From Kineococcus xinjiangensis (GTDB lineage: Bacteria; Actinomycetota; Actinomycetes; Actinomycetales; Kineococcaceae): 64,000 nucleotides of DNA. The DNA lies in the NCBI RefSeq assembly GCF_002934625.1, contig NZ_PTJD01000004.1, positions 248,001-312,000 of the forward strand, written 5' to 3'. Shown piece after piece: positions 1 to 7,813 of this stretch. The translations under genes were made by a program, and so were the position numbers. Every line of letters begins with the position of its first letter. The stretch's first letter is position 1. A model generated the notes under the pieces. The model did no database searches. It was not told where the DNA came from and saw only the letters and a program-made list of their open reading frames with translations.

Positions 1-78
1 GTCGTGGGCAGCCTCGCGGAGGCCGGCTCCTACGAGTCGGACCTGGACTTCGAGAGCACCGCCTCCCTCCTGGCCTGA
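1..78 (+). CDS. C-terminal end of an unidentified protein (partial)
   Basis: The first 78 bases are an open frame closing at TGA (76-78), encoding 25 residues that end in STASLLA. The tail is acidic (ESDLDFES) and shows no recognisable domain. It lies 121 nt upstream of the helicase gene in the same direction. Helicase-associated proteins often neighbour actinobacterial XPB genes, but nothing visible proves that identity here. The start is outside the window. Confidence 0.55.
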   Translation, partial: VVGSLAEAGSYESDLDFESTASLLA

Positions 79-199
79 GGCCCTCGCTCCACGGCGCGGC
101 GCGCCCCGGCGGAAGCAGGGGGCGTGCCGCGCTGTTGCACCGGGGACGCCCCGGCTGCGACCAGCCGGCCCCGCACCACCCCGCACAGGCAGGAGCCGC

Positions 200-1876
200 G
201 TGAACGACGGACCCCTCATCGTCCAGAGCGACAAGACGCTGCTGCTGGAGGTCGACCACGACCGGGCACGCGCGTGCCGGGCGGCCATCGCCCCCTTCGC
301 CGAGCTGGAGCGCGCCCCGGAGCACGTCCACACCTACCGGCTGACGCCGCTGGGGCTGTGGAACGCCCGGGCGGCCGGCCACGACGCCGAGCAGGTCGTC
401 GACACGCTGCTGGAGTTCTCCCGCTACCCCGTGCCGCACGCCCTCCTCGTCGACGTGGCGGAGACGATGGCGCGCTACGGCCGCTTGCAGCTGCTCAACG
501 ACCCCGCGCACGGCCTCGTGCTGCACGCGCTGGACACGCCGGTGCTGGAGGAGGTGCTGCGCTCGCGGAAGGTCGCCCCGCTCGTCGGTGCGCGCATCGC
601 CCCGGACGCGGTCGTCGTCCACCCCAGCGAGCGCGGCAACCTGAAGCAGGTGCTGCTGAAGCTCGGCTGGCCGGCGGAGGACCTCGCGGGCTACGTCGAC
701 GGCGAGGCGCACCCCATCGAGCTCGCGGAGGACGGCTGGTCGCTGCGCCCCTACCAGCAGGAGGCCGTGGAGGGGTTCTGGCACGGCGGCTCCGGCGTCG
801 TCGTGCTGCCCTGCGGGGCGGGCAAGACGCTGGTGGGCGCGGGGGCGATGGCGCAGGCGAAGGCGACGACGCTGATCCTGGTGACCAACACCGTCTCGGC
901 GCGGCAGTGGCGCGACGAGCTGCTCAAGCGCACCTCGCTCACCGAGGACGAGATCGGCGAGTACTCGGGGGCGCGCAAGGAGATCCGCCCGGTGACGATC
1001 GCCACGTACCAGGTGGTGACGACGAAGCGGAAGGGCGCCTATCCGCACCTGGAGCTGTTCGACGCGCGCGACTGGGGCCTGATCCTCTACGACGAGGTGC
1101 ACCTGCTGCCCGCGCCGATCTTCCGGATGACCGCCGACCTGCAGGCGCGCCGCCGCCTGGGGCTGACGGCCACGCTGGTGCGCGAGGACGGGCGGGAGGG
1201 CGACGTGTTCTCCCTCATCGGCCCGAAGCGCTACGACGCGCCGTGGAAGGACATCGAGGCGCAGGGCTACATCGCACCCGCGGACTGCGTGGAGGTGCGG
1301 GTGACGCTGCCGGAGTCGGAGCGGCTGCTGTACGCGACGGCCGAGGACGAGGACCGCTACCGGCTGTGCTCGACGTCGCCGGCGAAGTCGCGGGTGGTGG
1401 AGAAGCTGGTGAAGCAGCACCGCGGGGAGCCCACGCTGGTGATCGGGCAGTACATCGACCAGCTCGACGACCTCGCGGAGCGCCTGGACGCGCCCGTCAT
1501 CAAGGGCGAGACGACGGTGCGCGAGCGGCAGCGGCTGTTCGAGGCGTTCCGCACCGGTGAGATCAGCACGCTGGTGGTGAGCAAGGTGGCGAACTTCTCC
1601 ATCGACCTGCCGGAGGCGAAGGTGGCCATCCAGGTGTCGGGGTCGTTCGGGTCGCGGCAGGAGGAGGCGCAGCGGCTGGGACGGGTGCTGCGGCCCAAGG
1701 GCGACGGCGGCACGGCGCGCTTCTACACGGTGGTCTCGCGGGACACGAAGGACCAGGACTTCGCCGCGCACCGGCAGCGCTTCCTGGCCGAGCAGGGCTA
1801 CGCGTACCGGATCGTGGACGCCGACGACCTCGACCACGGGGTGCCGGACTCCGACGGGGTCCTGCCCGACGCCTGA
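200..1876 (+). CDS. XPB/ERCC3-type superfamily 2 DNA helicase
   Basis: This 558-residue protein is a bacterial XPB-like helicase, an ATP-driven DNA translocase linked to repair by family membership. An N-terminal domain of about 180 residues precedes the SF2 core. Walker A PCGAGKT lies near residues 204-210, the DEVH box at 298-301, motif III GLTATLVRE follows, and motif VI QRLGRVLRP is near 491-500. The GTG at 200 is chosen because AGGAG sits just upstream and the protein then has the family's usual length. The gene ends at a strong bidirectional hairpin shared with the convergent glycerophosphodiesterase. A longer open frame in another phase over the 5' half is a GC-rich shadow. Confidence 0.93.
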   Translation: MNDGPLIVQSDKTLLLEVDHDRARACRAAIAPFAELERAPEHVHTYRLTPLGLWNARAAGHDAEQVVDTLLEFSRYPVPHALLVDVAETMARYGRLQLLNDPAHGLVLHALDTPVLEEVLRSRKVAPLVGARIAPDAVVVHPSERGNLKQVLLKLGWPAEDLAGYVDGEAHPIELAEDGWSLRPYQQEAVEGFWHGGSGVVVLPCGAGKTLVGAGAMAQAKATTLILVTNTVSARQWRDELLKRTSLTEDEIGEYSGARKEIRPVTIATYQVVTTKRKGAYPHLELFDARDWGLILYDEVHLLPAPIFRMTADLQARRRLGLTATLVREDGREGDVFSLIGPKRYDAPWKDIEAQGYIAPADCVEVRVTLPESERLLYATAEDEDRYRLCSTSPAKSRVVEKLVKQHRGEPTLVIGQYIDQLDDLAERLDAPVIKGETTVRERQRLFEAFRTGEISTLVVSKVANFSIDLPEAKVAIQVSGSFGSRQEEAQRLGRVLRPKGDGGTARFYTVVSRDTKDQDFAAHRQRFLAEQGYAYRIVDADDLDHGVPDSDGVLPDA

Positions 1877-1890
1877 GCAGGCACGCCCCT

Positions 1891-1941
1891 CGACGCGGCC
1901 CGCCCGCCTCCGGAGGTTCCGGGGGCGGGCGGGCCGCGTCG
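1891..1941. terminator. Bidirectional terminator between helicase and GDPD genes
   Basis: An 18-bp perfect stem (CGACGCGGCCCGCCCGCC at 1891-1908 pairing with 1924-1941) encloses a loop that can itself fold as CCGGA/TCCGG. It lies between two convergent stop codons and could end transcription from both sides. There is no clear T-tract, as is common in high-GC actinobacteria. Confidence 0.75.
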
Positions 1942-1966
1942 TGCGGGGTGTCGTGCGGGGGCGGGC

Positions 1967-2920
1967 TCAGGCGGCGGCCGCCCGGGTGATCTGGGCCTCG
2001 GCGGTGGCGCGGGCGCGGGCGCCCTGGTTGAGGGCGGTGAGCAGCAGGTCCGAGGACGCGGGCAGGGCGGCCTCCTGGCGGGCCTCCAGCCAGCCCTTGA
2101 GCCCGTCGGGGCGGTTCGTGATGACCCCGTCCACCCCGGAGTCGAGCACGGAGCGCCACAGCACGGACTGGTCGACCGTCCACGTCCACACCGCCAGGCC
2201 AGCCTCGTGCAGCTCGGCGACGGCCTCGGGGCGTGCGATCAGGGAGGCGACGCCGGGGTTGCAGGCGATGACGCCGAGGTCGCGGCGCAGCGCCCGGCCC
2301 TGGGCGAGGGCGTCGAGGTCGGGGGCCTCCAGCAGGACGGCGCGGCGGATGTCGGGGGCGACGTCGCGCACGTGCTCCAGGGTGGCGATCTCGAAGCTCT
2401 GCAGGACGACCTGCTCGGCGGCGCCGGCCCGGCGGACGGCCTCGACGGCGGTGGTCACCTGCTCCGCGGTCCAGACCTCCTTCAGCTCCAGCAGGAGCTG
2501 GGCGCCGGGGTGCTCGGTGACGAGGTCGAGGAGGTCTGCGAGCAGGGGCACGCGCTGGCCGCGGTAGGCCGGGGAGAACCAGGCGCCCGCGTCGAGGCTG
2601 GCGAGCTCGGCGGCGGCGAGGTCGCTGACGCGGCCGTGCCCGCCGGTGGTGGCGTCGACGTCCTCGTCGTGGATGAGCACCACGGAGCCGTCGGCGGTGG
2701 GGTGCAGGTCCGTCTCGATCATGTCCGCGCCGCAGCGCAGCGCGGCCTCGAAGGCGGCGAGGGTGTTCTCCGGGGCCACCGAGGAGTACCCGCGGTGGGC
2801 GATGACGAGGGGCGAGTCGACCGGGGAGGTGCTGGCCACGTCGCCACGCTGGCGGGGCAGCGCGTCCGGGAGGTGGCCCGCGGGCGGACTCTGCGTGACG
2901 GTCCTGCGACGCTTCCCCAT
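1967..2920 (-). CDS. Glycerophosphodiester phosphodiesterase family protein
   Basis: The 317-residue product has the GDPD TIM-barrel signature: IAHRG with H42-R43, E51-N52 in APENT, ETDLH with E69, D71 and H73, and a later LELKE strand. The family hydrolyses glycerophosphodiesters to glycerol-3-phosphate and an alcohol. No signal peptide is evident, so a cytosolic location is likely. The ATG at 2920 is preferred over an in-frame start 60 nt upstream because GGAGGGG lies 5 nt before it. The first ~30 residues are poorly structured and basic. The C-terminus is Ala-rich. Confidence 0.9.
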   Translation of the reverse strand: MGKRRRTVTQSPPAGHLPDALPRQRGDVASTSPVDSPLVIAHRGYSSVAPENTLAAFEAALRCGADMIETDLHPTADGSVVLIHDEDVDATTGGHGRVSDLAAAELASLDAGAWFSPAYRGQRVPLLADLLDLVTEHPGAQLLLELKEVWTAEQVTTAVEAVRRAGAAEQVVLQSFEIATLEHVRDVAPDIRRAVLLEAPDLDALAQGRALRRDLGVIACNPGVASLIARPEAVAELHEAGLAVWTWTVDQSVLWRSVLDSGVDGVITNRPDGLKGWLEARQEAALPASSDLLLTALNQGARARATAEAQITRAAAA

Positions 2921-3189
2921 GACAACCCCTCCGCCGCTCTGGGCTTGGTCGCCGGGGTGGGTGGGCTCCGGCGTGTACACACGAACTGCCTCGGCAGAAG
3001 CCCGCGGGAGCTGAAGCGGCCGCTTCCGGCGGGTGCGGCCACCCGGGTGGTGTCGCCACCCGTGCGGGTGGTGGCGGCGCGGGGCGGGGCCGGGCGGGAG
3101 ACGCTGTCCGGGCGGGGCCGGCCGAGAATCCCTCGCGCGGGCGGCCGTCGTGCGCTGCCATGGACCGCCGCCCTCGAACAGGAGACCGA

Positions 3190-4266
3190 TTGCACGCCCC
3201 GATCACCGTGACCCCCGCCCGGCTGCCCGAGCTGCTGCTGGCCGTCGCCACCGTCCGCCCCGTGTTCCTGTGGGGGCAGCCGGGCATCGGCAAGTCGTCG
3301 CTGGTGGAGCAGTTCGCCGCGGCGCTGGGGATGGAGTGCGTCAGCCTGCTGGGGACGCAGCTCGCGCCGGAGGACCTCATCGGGGTGCCGACCATCCAGG
3401 ACGGCCTGAGCTGCTTCTGCCCACCGGCGGTGGTCGCCCGCCCGGAGCCGTACGTGCTGTTCCTCGACGAGCTCAACGCCTCCAGCCACGAGGTCCAGAA
3501 GTCGTTCTACTCCCTCATCCTCGAGGGGCGCCTGGGCGAGTACCGGCTGCCCGCCGGGTCGGTCGTGGTCGGCGCGGGCAACCGGGCGCAGGACTCGGCG
3601 ATCGTGCGCCCGATGAGCTCGGCGCTGGTGAACCGCATGGTGCACCTGCACCTGGTGGCCAGCCCGCGGGACTGGCTGCAGTGGGCGGCGGGGGCCGGCA
3701 TCCACCCGTGGGTGGTGGACTACGTCCGCGCCCGCCCGGACCACCTGGTCAGCCCGGCGCCGAAGACGGAGGAGCCGTTCTCCACGCCGCGCAGCTGGCA
3801 CGTGCTCAGCGACGTGCTGACCTCGCTGGGACCCGACGTGAGCGAGGACGACGTGCGCACGGTCGCGCTGGGGTGCGTCTCGCCCGTGCACGCGCGGCAG
3901 TTCACGGCCTCGGTGGCGCTGCTGCGCCACGCCTACGACCTGGACGCCATCCTCAAGGGCAACCTGCGCTGGCCCGCCGACCCGGCGCAGCGCGACGTCC
4001 TGTACTTCCTCGCGCAGTCGCTGCGCGCGCGGCTGGGCAAGGAGCTGCCCCGGCAGCGGCGCGGCGGCAGCGCCGAGTCGCAGGCGCTGGCGCACCGGGC
4101 GAAGGGCCTGCTCACGGAGCTGGCGGAGATCTCCCTGGAGGTCGCGCAGCTGGTGGTCGCGGGCGGCGGGGAGGACGGCGACGGCGGCGACGGGCAGGGG
4201 CTGCCGGCGTGGTTCCTCAGCGAGGTGGTGCGGGACCTGCCGCGGCTGGCGGCGGCGCGCGCGTGA
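3190..4266 (+). CDS. MoxR-type AAA+ ATPase
   Basis: This 358-residue AAA+ protein resembles MoxR chaperone-like ATPases, which usually activate or load metal centres onto a partner carrying a VWA domain. Walker A GQPGIGKS is at residues 29-36, Walker B VLFLDE ends at D93-E94, and GAGNRAQD resembles the sensor-1 strand. I place the start at TTG 3190, which has AGGAG five bases upstream; an in-frame ATG at 3160 has no clear ribosome site. Its stop overlaps the GTG of the next gene (GTGA), so the two are very probably translated together. Confidence 0.87.
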   Translation: MHAPITVTPARLPELLLAVATVRPVFLWGQPGIGKSSLVEQFAAALGMECVSLLGTQLAPEDLIGVPTIQDGLSCFCPPAVVARPEPYVLFLDELNASSHEVQKSFYSLILEGRLGEYRLPAGSVVVGAGNRAQDSAIVRPMSSALVNRMVHLHLVASPRDWLQWAAGAGIHPWVVDYVRARPDHLVSPAPKTEEPFSTPRSWHVLSDVLTSLGPDVSEDDVRTVALGCVSPVHARQFTASVALLRHAYDLDAILKGNLRWPADPAQRDVLYFLAQSLRARLGKELPRQRRGGSAESQALAHRAKGLLTELAEISLEVAQLVVAGGGEDGDGGDGQGLPAWFLSEVVRDLPRLAAARA

Positions 4267-6092
4267 GCCGCGGGCGGCAGGGGCAGCGCCTCGACCCGGT
4301 GCTGGAGGCCCGCCGGCAGGGGCTGGCGGCGGTGGCGCACCACCCGCTGTTCGCGCCCCTGCTGGAGCACGCCGGTGTGGTGGCGGGGGACGACCGGCCG
4401 TGGGGGCCGGAGGGCATGGTCGTGGTGGACTCCGCGGGCACGCTGCGCTACAACCCGCGCCTGCGGGCGGATCCGCAGCAGTGGCAGTGGGCGTTCGCGC
4501 ACGGGCTGCTGCACCTCGGGTTCGAGCACTTCCGCGACGACCGTCGCGGCGCGGGCGGCTGGTCGCCGGCGTGGCGGGCGGCGGCCTGCGCGGGCGCCGA
4601 CCAGTTCCTCACCCACCTGAAGGTGGGCCGGCGTCCGTCGTGGGCGCTGCTGGACAGCGAGCTGGGCGACGAGGAGAAGCTGTTCCTGCACTACGCGGAC
4701 CTGCTCGCGGCGGGGCGGATGCCGCGGGGCCGGCGGGGCACCGCGGACGGGTTCGCCGACTTCGTCGACGCCGCCGGGGGTGACCGCCCGCCGCAGCGCT
4801 GGGGGGTGCCGCTGCAGCGCTCGTGGGGCGACCTGCTGGCGGACGGGCTCGCCGCCGCGGTGGACGCCGCCGTCGCGGTGGCCGGGCGGGAGATCAGCGA
4901 CCTCTCGGGCACGCGGGGGACGAAGACGCGCTGGGCGCGCGCCCTGGAGTGGTTCGTCTCCTCGTACCCGCTGCTGGGCGCGCTGGCGTCGGGTTTCGAG
5001 CTGGTGGAGGACGCCGCCGTCTGCACCGCCCAGTCGATCTCGGTGGCGGCGGTGAGCCCGGCCGCGGCGCAGATCTACGTGAACCCCCGGGCGGGGCTGG
5101 GGGTGGAGGAGTGCCGCTTCGTCATCGCCCACGAGCTGCTGCACGCGGGGCTGCGGCACGACACGCGCCGCGGGGGGCGGCACCCGGAGCTGTGGAACTA
5201 CGCCTGCGACTACGCCGTCAACGGGTGGCTGGTGGAGATGGGTGTCGGCGCGATGCCCGAGGGCTGCCTCTACGACCCGGCGCTGAAGGGGATGAGCAGC
5301 GAGGAGGTCTACGACCGGATGGCGCGGGACACCCGCCGCATCCGCAAGCTGGCCACCCTGCGGGGCACCGGCCTCGGCGACGTGCTCGGCGAGCGGGTGG
5401 GGCACGCCGCGGAGGCGGAGGCGGGCGTGGACCTCGACGAGTTCTACCGCCGGGCGATCGCGCAGGGGCTGGAGCACCACCGCGGCGCCGGGCGCGGCCT
5501 GCTGCCGGCGGGGCTGGAGCAGGAGATCCGGGCGCTGGGGCAGCCGCCGGTGCCGTGGGACGTGGAGCTGGCCCGCTGGTTCGACGAGCACTTCCCCGCC
5601 GTGGAGGCGCGGCGCTCCTACGCGCGGGCCTCGCGGCGGCAGGCGGCCACCCCGGACATCCCGCGGCCGAGCTGGGTGGTGCCGCGGGAGCTGGTGGCGC
5701 GGCGGACGTTCGCGGTGGTGCTGGACACGTCGGGGTCGATGCCCGCTCAGCTGCTCGGCAAGGCGCTGGGGGCGATCGCCTCCTACGCGGTGAGCCACGA
5801 CGTGCCGGCGGTGCGGGTGGTGTTCTGCGACGCGGTGGCCTACGACGCGGGGTTCCTGGAGGTGACGGAGATCGCGCGGCGGGTCCGGGTGCGCGGGCGC
5901 GGCGGGACGGTGCTGCAGCCGGGGGTGGACCTGGTGGAGTCGGCCCGGGACTTCCCCGAGGACGGGCCGGTCCTCGTCATCACCGACGGCGAGTGCGACG
6001 TGGTGCGCATCCGGCGGGAGCACGCGTTCCTGGTGCCGGTGGGAGCGCGGCTGCCGTTCTCCCCGCGCGGTCCGGTGTTCCGGTTCGCATGA
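4263..6092 (+). CDS. DUF2201-type metallopeptidase/VWA protein, partner of MoxR ATPase
   Basis: The 609-residue protein matches the layout of the putative metallopeptidase plus VWA-like family (DUF2201). HELLH at residues 290-294 with H300 and the following WNYACDYAVN form a zinc-peptidase site. A C-terminal VWA-like domain starts with a MIDAS DTSGS at D488, then GGT and ITDGECD. The N-terminal 130 residues look like a second, degenerate copy of the peptidase region: RYNPR then AHGLLHLGFEH (H80, H84, H89) mirrors YVNPR then AHELLHAGLRH, but the catalytic Glu is Gly. The start GTG overlaps the ATPase stop, and its own stop overlaps the next ATG. The natural substrate is unknown. Confidence 0.87.
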   Translation: MSRGRQGQRLDPVLEARRQGLAAVAHHPLFAPLLEHAGVVAGDDRPWGPEGMVVVDSAGTLRYNPRLRADPQQWQWAFAHGLLHLGFEHFRDDRRGAGGWSPAWRAAACAGADQFLTHLKVGRRPSWALLDSELGDEEKLFLHYADLLAAGRMPRGRRGTADGFADFVDAAGGDRPPQRWGVPLQRSWGDLLADGLAAAVDAAVAVAGREISDLSGTRGTKTRWARALEWFVSSYPLLGALASGFELVEDAAVCTAQSISVAAVSPAAAQIYVNPRAGLGVEECRFVIAHELLHAGLRHDTRRGGRHPELWNYACDYAVNGWLVEMGVGAMPEGCLYDPALKGMSSEEVYDRMARDTRRIRKLATLRGTGLGDVLGERVGHAAEAEAGVDLDEFYRRAIAQGLEHHRGAGRGLLPAGLEQEIRALGQPPVPWDVELARWFDEHFPAVEARRSYARASRRQAATPDIPRPSWVVPRELVARRTFAVVLDTSGSMPAQLLGKALGAIASYAVSHDVPAVRVVFCDAVAYDAGFLEVTEIARRVRVRGRGGTVLQPGVDLVESARDFPEDGPVLVITDGECDVVRIRREHAFLVPVGARLPFSPRGPVFRFA

Positions 6093-6574
6093 GCCGCGGC
6101 GATTCCCCGGCGTCGGCGGGGGCGGGTTCGCGCAGGCCGGTGCGGGCGCTGGCGGGGGTCACGGCCGCGGCCCCGGCGTGCGGGGTGCTGGTGGGCTGGC
6201 CGGTGTACCGGCTGGCGCTGCTCGAGGTGTCGGATCCGGGGGGCTGGGGGCGGCTGAGCGCCTCCCTGCTGGCGCTCGGCGTCGGAGGTGCGGTCTGGGT
6301 GGTGGCGCTGCTGGGGGGCACGGTGCTCGCGGCGCGCCGCACGGTTCCCCCCGGGCGCCGGGCGGGGGTGGTGGCGGCGGCGGTGGGGGTCGCGGTGGCC
6401 GCCGTGGTGGTGGGGTGGCGGTTCGTGCCCCCGGCGTTCCTGGTGGTGCCGCTGGCTCCGGTGGCGGGGGGTCTGCTCGTGCTGGGCAGCCGGGGCGTGC
6501 GGTGGGCGACGGCCGTGCTGCTGGTGGCCCTGCCGCTGCTCTACGAGGCGCTGGGGCGGCTGACGAGCTCGTGA
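6089..6574 (+). CDS. Four-helix membrane protein of the MoxR/VWA cassette
   Basis: A 161-residue protein starts at an ATG overlapping the stop of the VWA protein (ATGA). It has a short polar N-terminus and about four hydrophobic segments, near residues 20-45, 60-82, 92-110 and 113-155. No known domain is recognised. Its tight overlap with the ATPase/metallopeptidase pair suggests a membrane partner or anchor, but this is inferred from position only. Confidence 0.75.
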   Translation: MSRGDSPASAGAGSRRPVRALAGVTAAAPACGVLVGWPVYRLALLEVSDPGGWGRLSASLLALGVGGAVWVVALLGGTVLAARRTVPPGRRAGVVAAAVGVAVAAVVVGWRFVPPAFLVVPLAPVAGGLLVLGSRGVRWATAVLLVALPLLYEALGRLTSS

Positions 6575-6577
6575 GCA

Positions 6578-6598
6578 TTGACAGACCGAGCGCTCGGT
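6578..6598 (+). promoter_or_regulatory. TetR-like palindrome fused to a consensus -35, no regulator beside it
   Basis: TTGACA (6578-6583) is followed one base later by the perfect 14-bp palindrome ACCGAGCGCTCGGT (6585-6598). This arrangement is typical of self-regulating TetR promoters. No -10 appears at the expected distance (bases 6601-6606 read GGCTGG) and no regulator gene follows before the convergent gene ending at 6697. It may be a relic or a target of a regulator encoded elsewhere. Confidence 0.45.
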
Positions 6599-6696
6599 TC
6601 GGCTGGACGGCGACGTCTCCACGGTCGAGACGCTGATCGCCCGGGTCCTGCGCTACACCGGGCCCGGAGCCCCGGAACCCCGCGCCGCCCGGGACC

Positions 6697-7311
6697 TCAG
6701 AGCACGGAGAAACCCGGCGGGAGCCCGGCCCGGCCGGTGAGGGCGAGCAGCAGCGGGCCGGCGCGTCCGTCCCCGAGCGCGAGAGCACCCGCGAGGGCGA
6801 GCGCCTGCTCCCCGGCGCCGGCGGGCACGTCCACCGGCAGGTCGAGGGCGGTGCAGAGGTCGGCGGTGTGGACGGTGAGCTCGAACGTGCGCGTCGGCAG
6901 GTAGTCCGCCAGCCGCATGCCTCCGGCGACGGTGCTCAGCAGTTCGCGGCCGTCTCGGGCGTCCACGAGGGCGACCACCCGGGCGGCGGTCCCCGCGACG
7001 GCCGCCGCGGGGTCCTCGCCCAGCGCCGCGCCCGCCTCGACGCCGCGCGCCGTCACGTCCGGGCCCGCGGCGATCGTCCGGGTGGCGCGGTAGTACGCGG
7101 CCGCGGAGGCGACCTCCACCGCGGCGGCGGGGCGCGTCAGGTACGTCTCCACGGTCAGCAGGGCGCGGCTGGTGTGCCCGGTCAGCGCCCGCACGTCCCA
7201 CTCCCCCAGCCCGGGGAGGTCCCAGCGACCGGCCACCCGCACGGCCGTCGCCGTGAACCAGTCCGCCGCCTCCGCGAAGGCGCGGCGGGAGTCGTCCCAG
7301 GAGGACCTCAT
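6697..7311 (-). CDS. Maleylpyruvate isomerase-like (mycothiol-dependent/DinB fold) protein
   Basis: The 204-residue protein resembles the TIGR03083/maleylpyruvate isomerase metal-binding family of actinobacteria. Family-type ligands are visible: His in ALTGHTSRA near residue 46 and Glu and His in TFELTVHTADL near residue 143-148. These place it in the DinB-like four-helix fold that binds a divalent metal, often in mycothiol-dependent enzymes. The substrate cannot be read from sequence. The ATG at 7311 has AGGA-like bases upstream. A CRP-like inverted repeat lies about 75 nt upstream. Confidence 0.8.
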   Translation of the reverse strand: MRSSWDDSRRAFAEAADWFTATAVRVAGRWDLPGLGEWDVRALTGHTSRALLTVETYLTRPAAAVEVASAAAYYRATRTIAAGPDVTARGVEAGAALGEDPAAAVAGTAARVVALVDARDGRELLSTVAGGMRLADYLPTRTFELTVHTADLCTALDLPVDVPAGAGEQALALAGALALGDGRAGPLLLALTGRAGLPPGFSVL

Positions 7312-7628
7312 GCGGCGAGGCTACGCGCGCTCGCCGGGATCCCCCGGACGGGTCCGCGGTCCCGTCCACGCCGGTGCGCCAAGCCTGTGACCGCCGTCAC
7401 CGGGCGACGCCCGGCGGGGAGGGAAGGGCGCGCGACCGGATGCGGTTGAGAAGAGTGGCGGTGCCCGTCTCGCACCCCGGACTCCCCCCTCTCCGGGTGA
7501 CCACCGCGCCGAGCCGGCGCCGGGAGGGCATCGCCACCCGGACCAGCGCCCCACCGGCGACGCCGCCCGGTGGGGCGCTGCCCACGCCCCGACCGGGACC
7601 GCCGGGAACGCCCGGGACCGGTGACGGC
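7312..7628. other. 317-nt intergenic region with one CRP-like inverted repeat
   Basis: No convincing coding sequence is visible here; short frames on both strands lack ribosome sites and family resemblance. The only notable element is TGTGA-N6-TCACC at 7386-7401, one base from the CRP/GlxR consensus TGTGA-N6-TCACA, with the inner arms GTGAC and GTCAC perfectly complementary. It could control the gene starting at 7311, but the match is short. Confidence 0.4.
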
Positions 7629-7751
7629 CTACGCGTGCGGCTCCGTGTCCGGTTCCGCCCGTGCCACGTCGGCGACGTCCTCCTCGGGGCGGGGCGCCAC
7701 CGCCTCGTCCTGCTCCAGCTCCGGGATCTCGGGCGTCTCCGTCTCGCTCAT
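7629..7751 (-). CDS. Small acidic hypothetical protein (40 aa)
   Basis: An open frame from ATG 7751 to TAG 7629 encodes 40 residues, MSETETPEIPELEQ and onward, about a third of them acidic. Almost every third codon position is G or C, which supports coding. No transmembrane segment or domain is present. It lies 62 nt downstream of the zinc peptidase gene on the same strand and may be cotranscribed. The ribosome site is weak, and function is unknown. Confidence 0.5.
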   Translation of the reverse strand: MSETETPEIPELEQDEAVAPRPEEDVADVARAEPDTEPHA

Positions 7752-7813
7752 GCCGCCACGCTAGGCCCGCTCGCCGGTGCCCGCGAGGAGAGGCCCGCGG
7801 GAACGGGCGGTCC

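Noticed and set aside
6582-6700. Possible gene fragment (GDVSTVETLIARVLRY) after the orphan TetR operator
   Set aside because: The frame is short, has no start and overlaps the end of a convergent gene; no family could be recognised.
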